Part shown: positions 1 through 6,730 of the stretch, in pieces
Numbering within the stretch: the first letter of the stretch is position 1
Layout of the letters: each line of letters starts with the position of its first letter
Source of the DNA: an uncultured Bacteroidales bacterium
GTDB lineage: Bacteria; Bacteroidota; Bacteroidia; Bacteroidales; Muribaculaceae
Reading direction: 5' to 3'
Assembly: GCA_900539915.1 (NCBI GenBank)
Contig: UQDU01000040.1
Span: 1-20,185 of the forward strand
DNA length: 20,185 nt
Notes under the pieces: model-generated
Told to the model about the DNA's origin: nothing
Seen by the model: the letters and a program-made list of their open reading frames with translations, nothing else
Databases searched by the model: none
Program-made: the position numbers and the translations under genes

Positions 1-17
1 GAAATTTTATCATCTTT

Positions 18-43
18 TTGACTCGTTAGGAGTCAACTTTTTT
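18..43 (+). terminator. Rho-independent-terminator-like hairpin
   Basis: A perfect 7-bp stem (TTGACTC / GAGTCAA) with a 5-base loop at 18-36 is followed by C and six T residues on the plus strand. This is the form of an intrinsic terminator for a plus-strand gene lying left of the window. The other orientation lacks a T tract immediately after the stem. No gene end is visible, so its role is inferred. Confidence 0.5.
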
Positions 44-198
44 CAGGACGAGACAAAAAATGTCCGTTCCTGAATTTGACGACACGGGAGAGACATGACT
101 ATTGATGATGATAGCGCATGTAGTGGTTGCAGAACGCACGGGTCAGAATATGCTCGAGTCGGTGCTATACAGCATCAAAGGCTTCTTTGACTCAGCCC

Positions 199-513
199 TT
201 AAATCCGGATATTCACCATGGCTCTTTCTGAACGCAGAACACTACTTAGCATAGCCACTCCATTTTCCGTAAAGGCATATGGCATATACCTCGACCCGCC
301 TCTTCCGACGTTTAAGGTCACAATTTGTGACCTCAAACATTCTTCCTTTGTCAGTTGAAACATAAAGTCTGACGGAAACCGTTGTATATTACGTTTGACC
401 GCCGGATTAAGCACCTTAGTTTCGACTCCATAGAGCTTTGCGAGATCACTGTCAAGCATCACCTGCTTCCCGTATAATGTATCTTTGCGTATGGAATCTA
501 CGGAAGGGGACAA
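199..513 (-). pseudogene. ORF6N-domain protein, truncated remnant
   Basis: The frame reads as the N-terminal core of the ORF6N DNA-binding domain, a family common in Bacteroidales mobile elements. Recognisable pieces in order are QVMLDSDLAKLYGVETKVLN, AVKRNIQRFPSDFMFQLTKEE, LRSQIVT, RYMPYAFTENGVAMLSSVLR and SERAMVNI. Intact members continue beyond VNI with a helix of the IMRAFV type and a variable C-terminal region. Here a stop follows two codons later, and the sequence after it does not resume the domain in any frame I can see. The 5' end is also poor: the only in-frame initiator at the boundary is TTG, with an in-frame TGA three codons upstream. I read it as a decayed fragment. A short functional ORF6N protein cannot be excluded. 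Confidence 0.7.
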
Positions 514-761
514 AGAATATCAAGATAAACAGTTGTCTAAAGGCATACTAAAACACGATGTCGTGGATGACAGGCAGCATTGTCCATAAATATCGAATCT
601 CTCATATACATTATTTTTGATACACACCCACATGTGCCAATATGAATTGACTAATATACAGACAAACCCGGGGAATCCCCCCAAAATGCGGATTTTAGCC
701 CAACTAACCGCACTTAGCGCTTTGCATGCAACGAAACCACGCCATCTGACACCATAAAACG
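514..761. other. Intergenic stretch, nothing recognised
   Basis: This AT-rich segment lies between the ORF6N remnant and the hairpin at 762-799. An 81-codon minus-strand frame (520-765) crosses it, but it has no family signature and an unnatural Cys/Trp-rich composition. I see no RNA gene or convincing promoter. Confidence 0.5.
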
Positions 762-799
762 CCAATGGACAAACAAATTCAGTTTTGCTTGTCCATTGG
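762..799 (-). terminator. Terminator closing the mscL-ATR-DUF2795 operon
   Basis: An 11-bp perfect inverted repeat (CCAATGGACAA / TTGTCCATTGG) continues after one mismatch by a further 4 bp (CAAA / TTTG), leaving a 6-base loop. On the minus strand it lies about 30 bases after the stop of the 73-codon gene and is followed by CGTTTTA, a short T-rich run. Position and stem strength fit an intrinsic terminator. The T tract is weak, so it may instead act as a 3'-end stabilising hairpin. Confidence 0.6.
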
Positions 800-830
800 T
801 TTATAGATATATTATATACTATACGGCGAT

Positions 831-1052
831 TTAGTATTCGTCTTCGTTGAAGAGGAAGTCCTCTTTGGAGGGGTAGTCGGGCCAGATGTCTTCGATGCTT
901 TCGTAGGTGTCGCCTTCGTCCTCGATTTCCTGGAGGTTCTCGATGACCTCGAGGGGCGCTCCCGAACGCATCGCGTAGTCTATCAGCTCGTCCTTGGTGG
1001 CGGGCCAGGGAGCATCTTCAAGCTTTGAAGCCAGTTCAAGTGTCCAATACAT
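831..1052 (-). CDS. DUF2795 domain-containing small acidic protein
   Basis: A 73-residue, strongly acidic cytoplasmic protein with no signal peptide or membrane segment. The sequence MYWTLELASKLEDAPWPATK followed by DELIDYAMRSGAPLEVIENL is characteristic of the DUF2795 family as found across Bacteroidales. That domain has a small helical fold of unknown biochemical role. The C-terminal half is dominated by Glu/Asp (EIEDEGDTYESIEDIWPDYP). The full family length appears present and the start ATG is unambiguous. It lies 79 bases after the adenosyltransferase gene on the same strand and before a strong hairpin, so it is probably the last gene of that operon. No function is claimed. Confidence 0.9.
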   Translation of the reverse strand: MYWTLELASKLEDAPWPATKDELIDYAMRSGAPLEVIENLQEIEDEGDTYESIEDIWPDYPSKEDFLFNEDEY

Positions 1053-1131
1053 AGTCGTTGTGTCGTTATAGGTTGATTATTATGTCCTCTGTCATATCTT
1101 TAACGCGGCAACAGCCGTTAAATATACGCCC

Positions 1132-1695
1132 TTAACAATTTTTATCCCACTGGATTTCGTTGACCTGGCGGTACATGTTGTTGAAGCGTGCAAACACGAA
1201 GAGGAAGTCGCTCAGACGGTTGATGAAACGGAGCACCATCGGGTCAATGTACGTTTCCTCGGCGAGACCCACGATGCGGCGCTCACAGCGGCGGCACATG
1301 GTGCGGCACACGTGGATCTGGGCGGCAGTGCCGGTGCCTCCGGGAAGTATGAATCCGGTCATTGGGGGCAGCCCCTCGTCGAGATGGTCTATGGCGTTCT
1401 CGATGCGCTCTACGGCGGCAAGCGTGATGCCCTCGCACTCGTGGCGTTCGCCGGCCGGATAGGGAGTGGCCAGATATGCCCCTATGTTCATCAGCTTGTG
1501 CTGGCAGTAGATGATCAGGTCGTGGGCCTGCTGGTCAAGGGTGGGAAATGTGGCGAGCACACCGAGGTTGGCATTCAGCTCGTCTACCGAACCGTAGGCC
1601 TCCACACGTATGTCGTTTTTCTTAGTGCGGACACCGCCCACGAGCGAAGTCGTGCCGTTGTCGCCTGTACATGTGTAAACAAGACTCTTTGTCAT
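1132..1695 (-). CDS. pduO: Cob(I)yrinic acid a,c-diamide adenosyltransferase, PduO type
   Basis: 187 residues, matching the usual length of the PduO/MMAB-type ATP:corrinoid adenosyltransferase. This enzyme transfers the 5'-deoxyadenosyl group of ATP to cob(I)alamin to make coenzyme B12. Visible signatures are the ATP-binding N-terminus VYTCTGDNGTTSL (6-18), the RVEAYGSVDELN segment (30-41), FILPGG (115-120), the arginine-rich motif CRTMCRRCERR (130-140) and RFINRLSDFLF (156-166) with its conserved Asn and Asp. It is a cytoplasmic homotrimeric enzyme in characterised members. It follows mscL by 54 bases and precedes the DUF2795 gene on the same strand, so co-transcription is likely. No cobalamin riboswitch is visible upstream. 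The symbol denotes the family; no pdu genes are nearby. Confidence 0.95.
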   Translation of the reverse strand: MTKSLVYTCTGDNGTTSLVGGVRTKKNDIRVEAYGSVDELNANLGVLATFPTLDQQAHDLIIYCQHKLMNIGAYLATPYPAGERHECEGITLAAVERIENAIDHLDEGLPPMTGFILPGGTGTAAQIHVCRTMCRRCERRIVGLAEETYIDPMVLRFINRLSDFLFVFARFNNMYRQVNEIQWDKNC

Positions 1696-1749
1696 TGCGT
1701 AAAATGATATATGTTGTTGTAGTTTATTCAGTATGGGTTGTACCAGACA

Positions 1750-2208
1750 TCAGGATTTCTTGGCCGCATTCTGCTGCTCTTCGCGGAGCAGGTCGCGTAT
1801 TTCGGTGAGCAGCTTCTCCTCGGCTGTAGGCTCGGCCGGAGCCTCGGCAGCTATCTCCTCTTCCACCTCCTTTTTCTTGCGGAGATTGTTCATAAACTTG
1901 ATCATAATGAAGATGCAGAACGCCACAATGATGAAGTCCACGATGGTCTGGATCCATGTGCCCCAGTTCATCGACACCTCGGGAGTGATGACAGCCCCCT
2001 GGGCATCCGTGACGGCCTTCTGGATCACCCACTTGTAGTCAGTGAAGTTCATGCCGCCTGTGGCAACACCCACCAGAGGCATTATTATATCGTCAACGAG
2101 CGATGAAACGATTTTGCCGAAAGCGGCACCTATCACCACGCCTACAGCCATGTCGATGACATTGCCGCGCATCGCAAATTCCTTGAATTCTTTTAAGAGA
2201 TTGCTCAT
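1750..2208 (-). CDS. mscL: Large-conductance mechanosensitive channel MscL
   Basis: 152 residues, slightly longer than the ~136 of E. coli MscL. The N-terminal amphipathic helix MSNLLKEFKEFAMRGN runs into the pore-lining TM1 (VIDMAVGVVIGAAFGKIVSS, ~17-36). A periplasmic loop with TGGMNFTDYKW follows, then TM2 (IQTIVDFIIVAFCIFIMIKF, ~86-105), a charged linker NLRKKKEVEEE and the C-terminal bundle helix EEKLLTEIRDLLREE. It forms a homopentameric inner-membrane valve that opens on hypo-osmotic shock. The extra length is an Ala/Glu/Pro-rich linker before the C-terminal helix. It appears to be the first gene of a three-gene minus-strand operon. Confidence 0.97.
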   Translation of the reverse strand: MSNLLKEFKEFAMRGNVIDMAVGVVIGAAFGKIVSSLVDDIIMPLVGVATGGMNFTDYKWVIQKAVTDAQGAVITPEVSMNWGTWIQTIVDFIIVAFCIFIMIKFMNNLRKKKEVEEEIAAEAPAEPTAEEKLLTEIRDLLREEQQNAAKKS

Positions 2209-2331
2209 GATTCCTTAATTTATATAATGTAGTTTTTACTTAACCGGCTGAAATATCAGTGTCAAGTCCTGAAATTAGTGTAATCCGTTGACTCCGTTGC
2301 ATATAGGTCTTTTGACCCCTCTATGGAAGCG

Positions 2332-2339
2332 CAAAATTA
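2332..2339 (-). promoter_or_regulatory. Possible -7 element for mscL operon
   Basis: Minus-strand TAATTTTG matches the Bacteroidetes -7 consensus TAxxTTTG and lies about 120 bases upstream of the mscL start. A good -33 TTTG at the usual ~20-base spacing is not evident, so support is moderate only. Confidence 0.4.
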
Positions 2340-2419
2340 GTAAAATTATGTGACTGACAGTGAAATTTGCTACCAAATTTATCTTTTCAACAGAATTTAA
2401 CACACGAATGTTCCCCCGA

Positions 2420-2452
2420 TTTCAGAATATTGCCAAATTTTCTCTAACTTTG
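2420..2452 (+). promoter_or_regulatory. Bacteroidetes-type promoter of gapA
   Basis: TAACTTTG at 2445-2452 is an exact TAxxTTTG -7 element. TTTC at 2420-2423 lies 21 bases upstream, one mismatch from the -33 TTTG consensus. The start codon of gapA lies 64 bases downstream after an AT-rich leader. The element and spacing fit the primary sigma factor promoter of Bacteroidales. Confidence 0.65.
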
Positions 2453-2516
2453 TGGGCGGAAAACTCCGCGCTTTCCACTCATTTTTAGAAACTTTCGTTT
2501 TTACAACTTAATAACT

Positions 2517-3527
2517 ATGACTAAAATCGGTATTAATGGCTTCGGCCGCATCGGACGCTTTGTGTTCCGTGCATCTTGCAAGAGAGACGACATCGAAGTT
2601 GTCGCAATCAACGACCTTCTCCCCGTTGACTACATGGCTTACATGCTCAAGTATGACACAATGCACGGCCGTTTCGACGGCACCGTTGACTATGACATGG
2701 ACAAGAGCCTCCTCATCGTCAATGGCAAGGAAATCCGCGTGACAGCATGCAAGAATCCCGCTGAAATCGGCTGGGGTGCTGTAGGTGCTGAATACGTTGT
2801 TGAATCTACAGGTCTCTTCCTCACAAAGGAGAAGGCTCAGGCTCACATCGAAGCCGGCGCTAAGTACGTGGTTATGTCTGCCCCCTCTAAGGACGACACC
2901 CCCATGTTTGTTTGCGGCGTTAACCAGAACTCATACGTAAAGGGCACACAGTTCGTTTCTAACGCTTCTTGCACCACCAACTGTCTCGCTCCTATCACCA
3001 AGGTGCTCAACGACAAGTTCGGCGTTGTTGAAGGCCTCATGACCACCGTTCACTCTACAACTGCTACACAGAAGACCGTCGACGGTCCCTCTATGAAGGA
3101 CTGGCGTGGTGGTCGTGCCGCTTCCGGCAACATCATCCCCTCTTCTACAGGTGCTGCAAAGGCTGTAGGTAAGGTTATCCCCGAACTCAACGGCAAGCTC
3201 ACCGGCATGTCAATGCGTGTCCCCACCCTCGACGTTTCTGTAGTTGACCTTACCGTCAACCTCGCCAAGCCCACCACATACGACGAAATCTGCGCCGCTA
3301 TGAAGGAAGCTTCTGAAGGCGAACTCAAGGGCATCCTCGGCTACACCGAAGACGCAGTCGTTTCAAGCGACTTCCTCGGCTGCCCCCTCACCTCTATCTT
3401 CGACGCCAAGGCCGGCATCCAGCTGACCCCCACTTTCGTTAAGGTCATCTCTTGGTATGACAACGAAATCGGCTACTCTAACAAGGTCCTCGACCTCATC
3501 GCCCACATGAAGAAAGTAAACGGCTAA
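2517..3527 (+). CDS. gapA: Type I glyceraldehyde-3-phosphate dehydrogenase
   Basis: 336 residues, the full family length. The enzyme oxidises glyceraldehyde 3-phosphate to 1,3-bisphosphoglycerate in glycolysis, with NAD+ as acceptor. The Rossmann motif GINGFGRIGR (5-14) is followed by INDL with Asp33, the residue that favours NAD+ over NADP+. The catalytic SNASCTTNC block places the nucleophile at Cys152, and the general base is His179 in TTVHSTTATQK. WRGGRAASGNIIPSSTGAAK and SWYDNEIGYSNKV are further family signatures. The gene has its own promoter and terminator and is monocistronic. Codon choice is markedly restricted (CTC for Leu, AAG for Lys, GAA for Glu, much TCT for Ser), unlike its neighbours, as expected for a very highly expressed gene. 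Confidence 0.98.
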   Translation: MTKIGINGFGRIGRFVFRASCKRDDIEVVAINDLLPVDYMAYMLKYDTMHGRFDGTVDYDMDKSLLIVNGKEIRVTACKNPAEIGWGAVGAEYVVESTGLFLTKEKAQAHIEAGAKYVVMSAPSKDDTPMFVCGVNQNSYVKGTQFVSNASCTTNCLAPITKVLNDKFGVVEGLMTTVHSTTATQKTVDGPSMKDWRGGRAASGNIIPSSTGAAKAVGKVIPELNGKLTGMSMRVPTLDVSVVDLTVNLAKPTTYDEICAAMKEASEGELKGILGYTEDAVVSSDFLGCPLTSIFDAKAGIQLTPTFVKVISWYDNEIGYSNKVLDLIAHMKKVNG

Positions 3528-3554
3528 TAAGCCCTCAACTCATTCATACACACG

Positions 3555-3590
3555 TCAGGCCTCCAGCACTCCGCCGGGGGCCTGATTCGT
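3555..3590 (+). terminator. gapA terminator
   Basis: A 10-bp stem TCAGGCCTCC / GGGGGCCTGA (3555-3564 and 3576-3585, one G-T wobble) with an 11-base loop starts 27 bases after the gapA stop codon and is followed by TTCGTT. The T tract is imperfect, but stem strength and position support a terminator. Confidence 0.7.
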
Positions 3591-3677
3591 TACGTTCATA
3601 CAGCAGTCCCGGAGGAGGCGGCGCCTGTCAGCCCGTAAACCCGTGACGGGCACAATCCCTCATGCTACTAACCTAAA

Positions 3678-3717
3678 GAATACCCTCAATACAAATAGGA
3701 ATACCCTAAATACAAAT
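3678..3717. repeat. 19-bp direct repeat pair
   Basis: GAATACCCTCAATACAAAT (3678-3696) and GAATACCCTAAATACAAAT (3699-3717) differ by one base and are separated by two bases. Function unknown; possibly a protein-binding iteration or slippage duplication beside the repeat-rich segment. Confidence 0.7.
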
Positions 3718-4055
3718 CCCGGAGGGATGAGTTTATGCTTAACCCCGGATGAGGAATGGCGTAGCCATGACGAGTCCGGGGCGCAGAGATACCCTATACA
3801 GTAGTCGTTAATGCCTGAATAGCGTTCCTATGTAGTAGGGACATGCCATGGCATGTCGCCTAAAGCCTTGCTAATGAGGGGGTATTGCGTTAGCAGACAT
3901 GCCATGGCATGTCCCACTACATAGAGCATCAACAATTTATCGTGCATCCCGGAGTCTCCGTAGGAGACCTACATGTCAGGCTGTAGTCACCATTGTATCA
4001 GTTCAGGCCCACCACTATGACCGCCTCCCAACGGAGCCATCCTCCCTCCGGGATT
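3715..4055. repeat. Segment bounded by a 13-bp inverted repeat (MITE-like candidate)
   Basis: AATCCCGGAGGGA at 3715-3727 is perfectly inverted at 4043-4055, bounding 341 bases with no coding capacity. The interior holds an imperfect hairpin CCCCGGA/TCCGGGG (3743-3781) and the large palindromic repeat at 3828-3924. Terminal inverted repeats around a short non-coding interior fit a miniature element. No convincing target-site duplication flanks it, and CCCGGAGG-like motifs are frequent here, so chance pairing is possible. Confidence 0.35.
3828..3924. repeat. Palindromic REP-like element, inverted pair
   Basis: Two ~29-base arms face each other (3828-3857 and 3896-3924), differing by a single-base indel. 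Each arm contains the perfect 18-bp palindrome GACATGCCATGGCATGTC flanked by CTATGTAGT and its complement. The loop contains TGCTAA (3869-3874) and TTAGCA (3890-3895), a further short inverted pair. The left arm plus the adjoining loop sequence (3836-3878) is repeated with one mismatch at 19694-19736, which marks it as a dispersed repeat family. Confidence 0.85.
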
Positions 4056-4080
4056 GCATTGATGCCGCGGACATAACGCG

Positions 4081-4114
4081 ACAGGCTCCGGCACTTGGAG
4101 GTGTCGGAGCCTGT
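4081..4114 (-). terminator. Terminator-like hairpin after the lipoprotein operon
   Basis: A 14-bp stem, ACAGGCTCCGGCAC paired with GTGTCGGAGCCTGT (one wobble pair), with a 6-base loop. It begins 25 bases beyond the stop of the 850-codon minus-strand gene. No T tract follows on the minus strand; on the plus strand it is followed by TGCATTTATA. It probably protects or ends the operon transcript. Confidence 0.5.
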
Positions 4115-4138
4115 TGCATTTATATCCGTAAAGACTGC

Positions 4139-6691
4139 TTAGAGAATCTTATAGGCTGATGTGTTCTTGATGCCGGGCATAGAGTTGTATTTCAGCACGT
4201 CGCCCTTGACCATCACATGTGAGCCGAGCATCGTCGGGTTGTCGCCGAGGTTGAGGGCTGCGCGGACATCGGTCTTAGATACCAACTGGATGTCTATAAC
4301 CTTGCTTTCGTCAGTGCAGTCAGCTGTAGGCGCGAGGAGCACATTGGCATACGGAGCACCTTCGGCGGTGAAAGCATACTTGTAGTTATTGTAGTAACCT
4401 ACGATGTAACCTTCAACCCATACGCCTGACTGACCCGAAACGACGTCACTTGTGCTCTGCGGATTGAGGATGCGGATGTCACCTACGGTAAACGGTTTGG
4501 CCTCGGTGCCGTCGCCAGTGAGGTCACCGCTCGGAGGTGTCGGAGGATTCGGGTCGTCGCCGCCACCGCCCTGGCCGTCAAGCTTGTATCCCTTGAGGTT
4601 GGCCACGCCGGGCTTACCGCAGTATTTGAGGATGTCGCCGTGGAGGAGCACCTCCTTCTTGTAGTTGCCGGGGTTCTGTGAGAGGTTGAGCGCATTGCGG
4701 ATGTCACCTGCAGGGAGCTTGACAGCAACTATACGGTCAGCTGAGGTCTCGCTTGCCGACGAGGCGATAAGGATGTTGGTGGTGATAGAGGATGTACCGC
4801 TGAACTGCCACTGGTTATCCTTGTTGTCGAAATCGTAGTAGCCCACGATGTAGCCCTTGACCCAGACATCAGCCTGACCGGCAGCCGGAGTATCCTTACT
4901 CTGCGGATTCATGATGATGACATCATCGGCTGTAAACGGATCGGCCTCTGTACCTGCGCCTGTTATCTGTCCGGGAGGTGTGGGCTGGTCGCCGCCGCCC
5001 TGGCCGTCAAGCTTGTAGTTGGTAACATTCTGCATACCGGGTTTGCCGCAATACTTCTGCACGTCACCATAAATCATCACCTCCTTCTTGTAGTTGCCGG
5101 GGTTGGATACGAGGTTGAGAGCGTTACGCACATCACCGGCGGTCAGCTTGATTGTGACAATCTTGGCATCAGATGTCTCAGAGGGCGAATCGGCGATAAG
5201 AATATTGGTGTTGACAGTTACAGTGCCTGTAAATTCAAACTGGTTGCCGGTGTTGTCAAAGTTGTACACACCTACGATATAGCCCTTGACCCATTTGCCG
5301 GTCTCAAGCGGAGTGTCCTTGCTGGGAGGATTGAGAGCTATCACCTGAGCGCAGCTATAGGGGCTTGCCTCGGTGCCGTCGCCGCCAACAGGTTCATCGG
5401 GACCGGGGCCGGGCTCGTCCATGCCTTCAATCCAGAAGCTGTCAATATCGCCGGTTACATTGCCGATACCGCCGATGCCATACTGGTGCATCAGAGTGCC
5501 GCGTATCTTCATCTTCTTGCCCAGATTGCCGGCATTGTTCATCAGGTTGCCCTTGGCCTGGAGGTCGCTGCCCTGAGGCAGATTGAATATAAGGCAGTTG
5601 TTGATGTCCTTGACGTCAGCTGCAGGGGCTATGACGAGAGTCGTGCCAAGATAGTCAGTGCCGTCCCAAGAGATATCCTCCGGCTTTGTGACAGAGCTTA
5701 CCTCGGGAGCGAGACAGCCCACGATATAGCCTTCGGTCCATCCGGTGATATTGTTTTCGTAGCCCGAAGCGTTCTCGATATTGAGAGCCTCCTCCACGGT
5801 GTAGGGATTCATCACGGTGCCCTTCTCATAGGTCACGCCCTCGAGGCCGCTCGTATCGTTGAGCATCACCTGCCAGTCGTCGCCATAGAAGCCGAGCAGA
5901 CCCACGAGGTCAAAGTTGCCCTTGGGCAGAGGCACGTTGCGGAAATTGGCGTAGCCGCTCGTGCGCACTGTAAGCTCGTTGCCGGCGGCATCACAGAGGG
6001 TGCGGTTGGTGTTGATTTTGTATCCGTCGGTGAAATTGAGGTCCTGGTCGGCATCCTTGAAGTGCACGTTCTGCAACCTTACGATGCGTCCCTGCCACTC
6101 TATCTTGCCGGCAGATGTCTTGTCGAGAGTAGTGAAGTCGCTGACGGTGGGGATGTTGATTTTGTCAGGCTCAGGCATACCGTTGAGCTGTGTGTGCTCG
6201 GCAAAGAACTCGTAGGGCATGAAAGTAGCCTCCCATGCGTTGCCCTGGGCATACCATTCGGGGAAACCCATCTGCTGAAGACCGTTGTATTTGCCTATGT
6301 ACATATCGGTCAGGTCTATCACTACCTCCTGACCCATACGGTAGTCATTGTAGAGCGAGTTCTTGTTGATTGACAGCACCAGACCGCCCGTGGCGTCCTG
6401 GATATAGAGCGACTTGTATATGTTGCCGGCGCGGTCATTGGATATTACACGTCCGCTGACTATCACGTGCTGCCCGTTGTCAGCCAGTTTAATCTGGTCG
6501 ATATAGTTGGTGGCATCGTCCCAATACTGGGTCTTCACCTCCTTGATGGTAGTGTTGGGCTGCAAAGTTGCCACAGGCACGTTGAACGCCGGGGCATCGG
6601 TGGTGAAGTCGTTGCATGATGTCATGGAGGCCATCAGCAGCGTCACCGTCACGCCGAGCGCAGGAGTCAGATATGATTTGATATTTCTCAT
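4139..6691 (-). CDS. DUF5689 lipoprotein with four DUF6359-like OB-fold units
   Basis: An 850-residue predicted surface lipoprotein. The signal peptide ends in a lipobox with Cys26 (MTSC|NDF); the acidic residue at +3 fits the Bacteroidetes lipoprotein export signal. A DUF5689-type domain spans ~34-285 (starts NTTIKEVKTQYW, includes ISNDRAGNIYKSLYIQD). Four related units follow at ~290-422, 437-563, 579-706 and 727-850. Each starts with a GTEA.P(Y/F)-like motif, carries a W.(K/E)GYIVG core and ends in a GD(V/I)..KY...PG segment, as in the OB-fold-like DUF6359 family. Units 2-4 are joined by Gly/Pro-rich linkers. It starts 39 bases after the preceding lipoprotein gene and is the last gene of a TonB-receptor operon. 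The ligand is unknown. OB-type folds often bind nucleic acid or sugar, but that is inference. No catalytic residues are recognised. Confidence 0.85.
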   Translation of the reverse strand: MRNIKSYLTPALGVTVTLLMASMTSCNDFTTDAPAFNVPVATLQPNTTIKEVKTQYWDDATNYIDQIKLADNGQHVIVSGRVISNDRAGNIYKSLYIQDATGGLVLSINKNSLYNDYRMGQEVVIDLTDMYIGKYNGLQQMGFPEWYAQGNAWEATFMPYEFFAEHTQLNGMPEPDKINIPTVSDFTTLDKTSAGKIEWQGRIVRLQNVHFKDADQDLNFTDGYKINTNRTLCDAAGNELTVRTSGYANFRNVPLPKGNFDLVGLLGFYGDDWQVMLNDTSGLEGVTYEKGTVMNPYTVEEALNIENASGYENNITGWTEGYIVGCLAPEVSSVTKPEDISWDGTDYLGTTLVIAPAADVKDINNCLIFNLPQGSDLQAKGNLMNNAGNLGKKMKIRGTLMHQYGIGGIGNVTGDIDSFWIEGMDEPGPGPDEPVGGDGTEASPYSCAQVIALNPPSKDTPLETGKWVKGYIVGVYNFDNTGNQFEFTGTVTVNTNILIADSPSETSDAKIVTIKLTAGDVRNALNLVSNPGNYKKEVMIYGDVQKYCGKPGMQNVTNYKLDGQGGGDQPTPPGQITGAGTEADPFTADDVIIMNPQSKDTPAAGQADVWVKGYIVGYYDFDNKDNQWQFSGTSSITTNILIASSASETSADRIVAVKLPAGDIRNALNLSQNPGNYKKEVLLHGDILKYCGKPGVANLKGYKLDGQGGGGDDPNPPTPPSGDLTGDGTEAKPFTVGDIRILNPQSTSDVVSGQSGVWVEGYIVGYYNNYKYAFTAEGAPYANVLLAPTADCTDESKVIDIQLVSKTDVRAALNLGDNPTMLGSHVMVKGDVLKYNSMPGIKNTSAYKIL

Positions 6692-6730
6692 GAGTGTGTC
6701 TATTCGTGTGTTAGGTGTTGAAATAAGGCT

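Larger units (their letters stand above)
3591..4080. other. Repeat-rich intergenic region without a gene
   Basis: About 490 bases hold nested short repeats and no credible gene. Besides the repeats listed separately, it contains hairpins GCCCGT/ACGGGC (3631-3651) and GTCTCC/GGAGAC with a 3-base loop (3954-3968). The motif TCCCGGAG recurs near 3607, 3717 and 3948. An 86-codon plus-strand frame (3899-4159) spans the palindromes and runs into the neighbouring gene's 3' end; I regard it as spurious. The structure resembles an accumulation of REP-like or MITE-like elements. Confidence 0.6.

Noticed and set aside
105..254. Plus-strand 49-codon frame (MMIAHVVVAERTGQ...) partly antisense to the ORF6N remnant
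   Set aside because: It looks protein-like by eye in its first half but matches no family I know, is very short and overlaps the better supported ORF6N frame on the other strand.
520..765. 81-codon minus-strand frame
   Set aside because: No family signature, composition rich in Cys and Trp, and its 5' end runs into the terminator hairpin; most likely a chance frame in AT-rich DNA.
3678..3717. CRISPR-like array
   Set aside because: Only two 19-base copies with a 2-base gap and no spacer pattern; no cas genes are in the window.
3899..4159. 86-codon plus-strand frame across the repeat region
   Set aside because: It starts inside a palindromic repeat, passes through several hairpins including the operon terminator and overlaps the 3' end of the lipoprotein gene; no recognisable domain.
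5486..6373. 295-codon plus-strand frame
   Set aside because: Antisense to the DUF5689 lipoprotein, which has a signal peptide and clear domains; a long shadow frame caused by codon composition.
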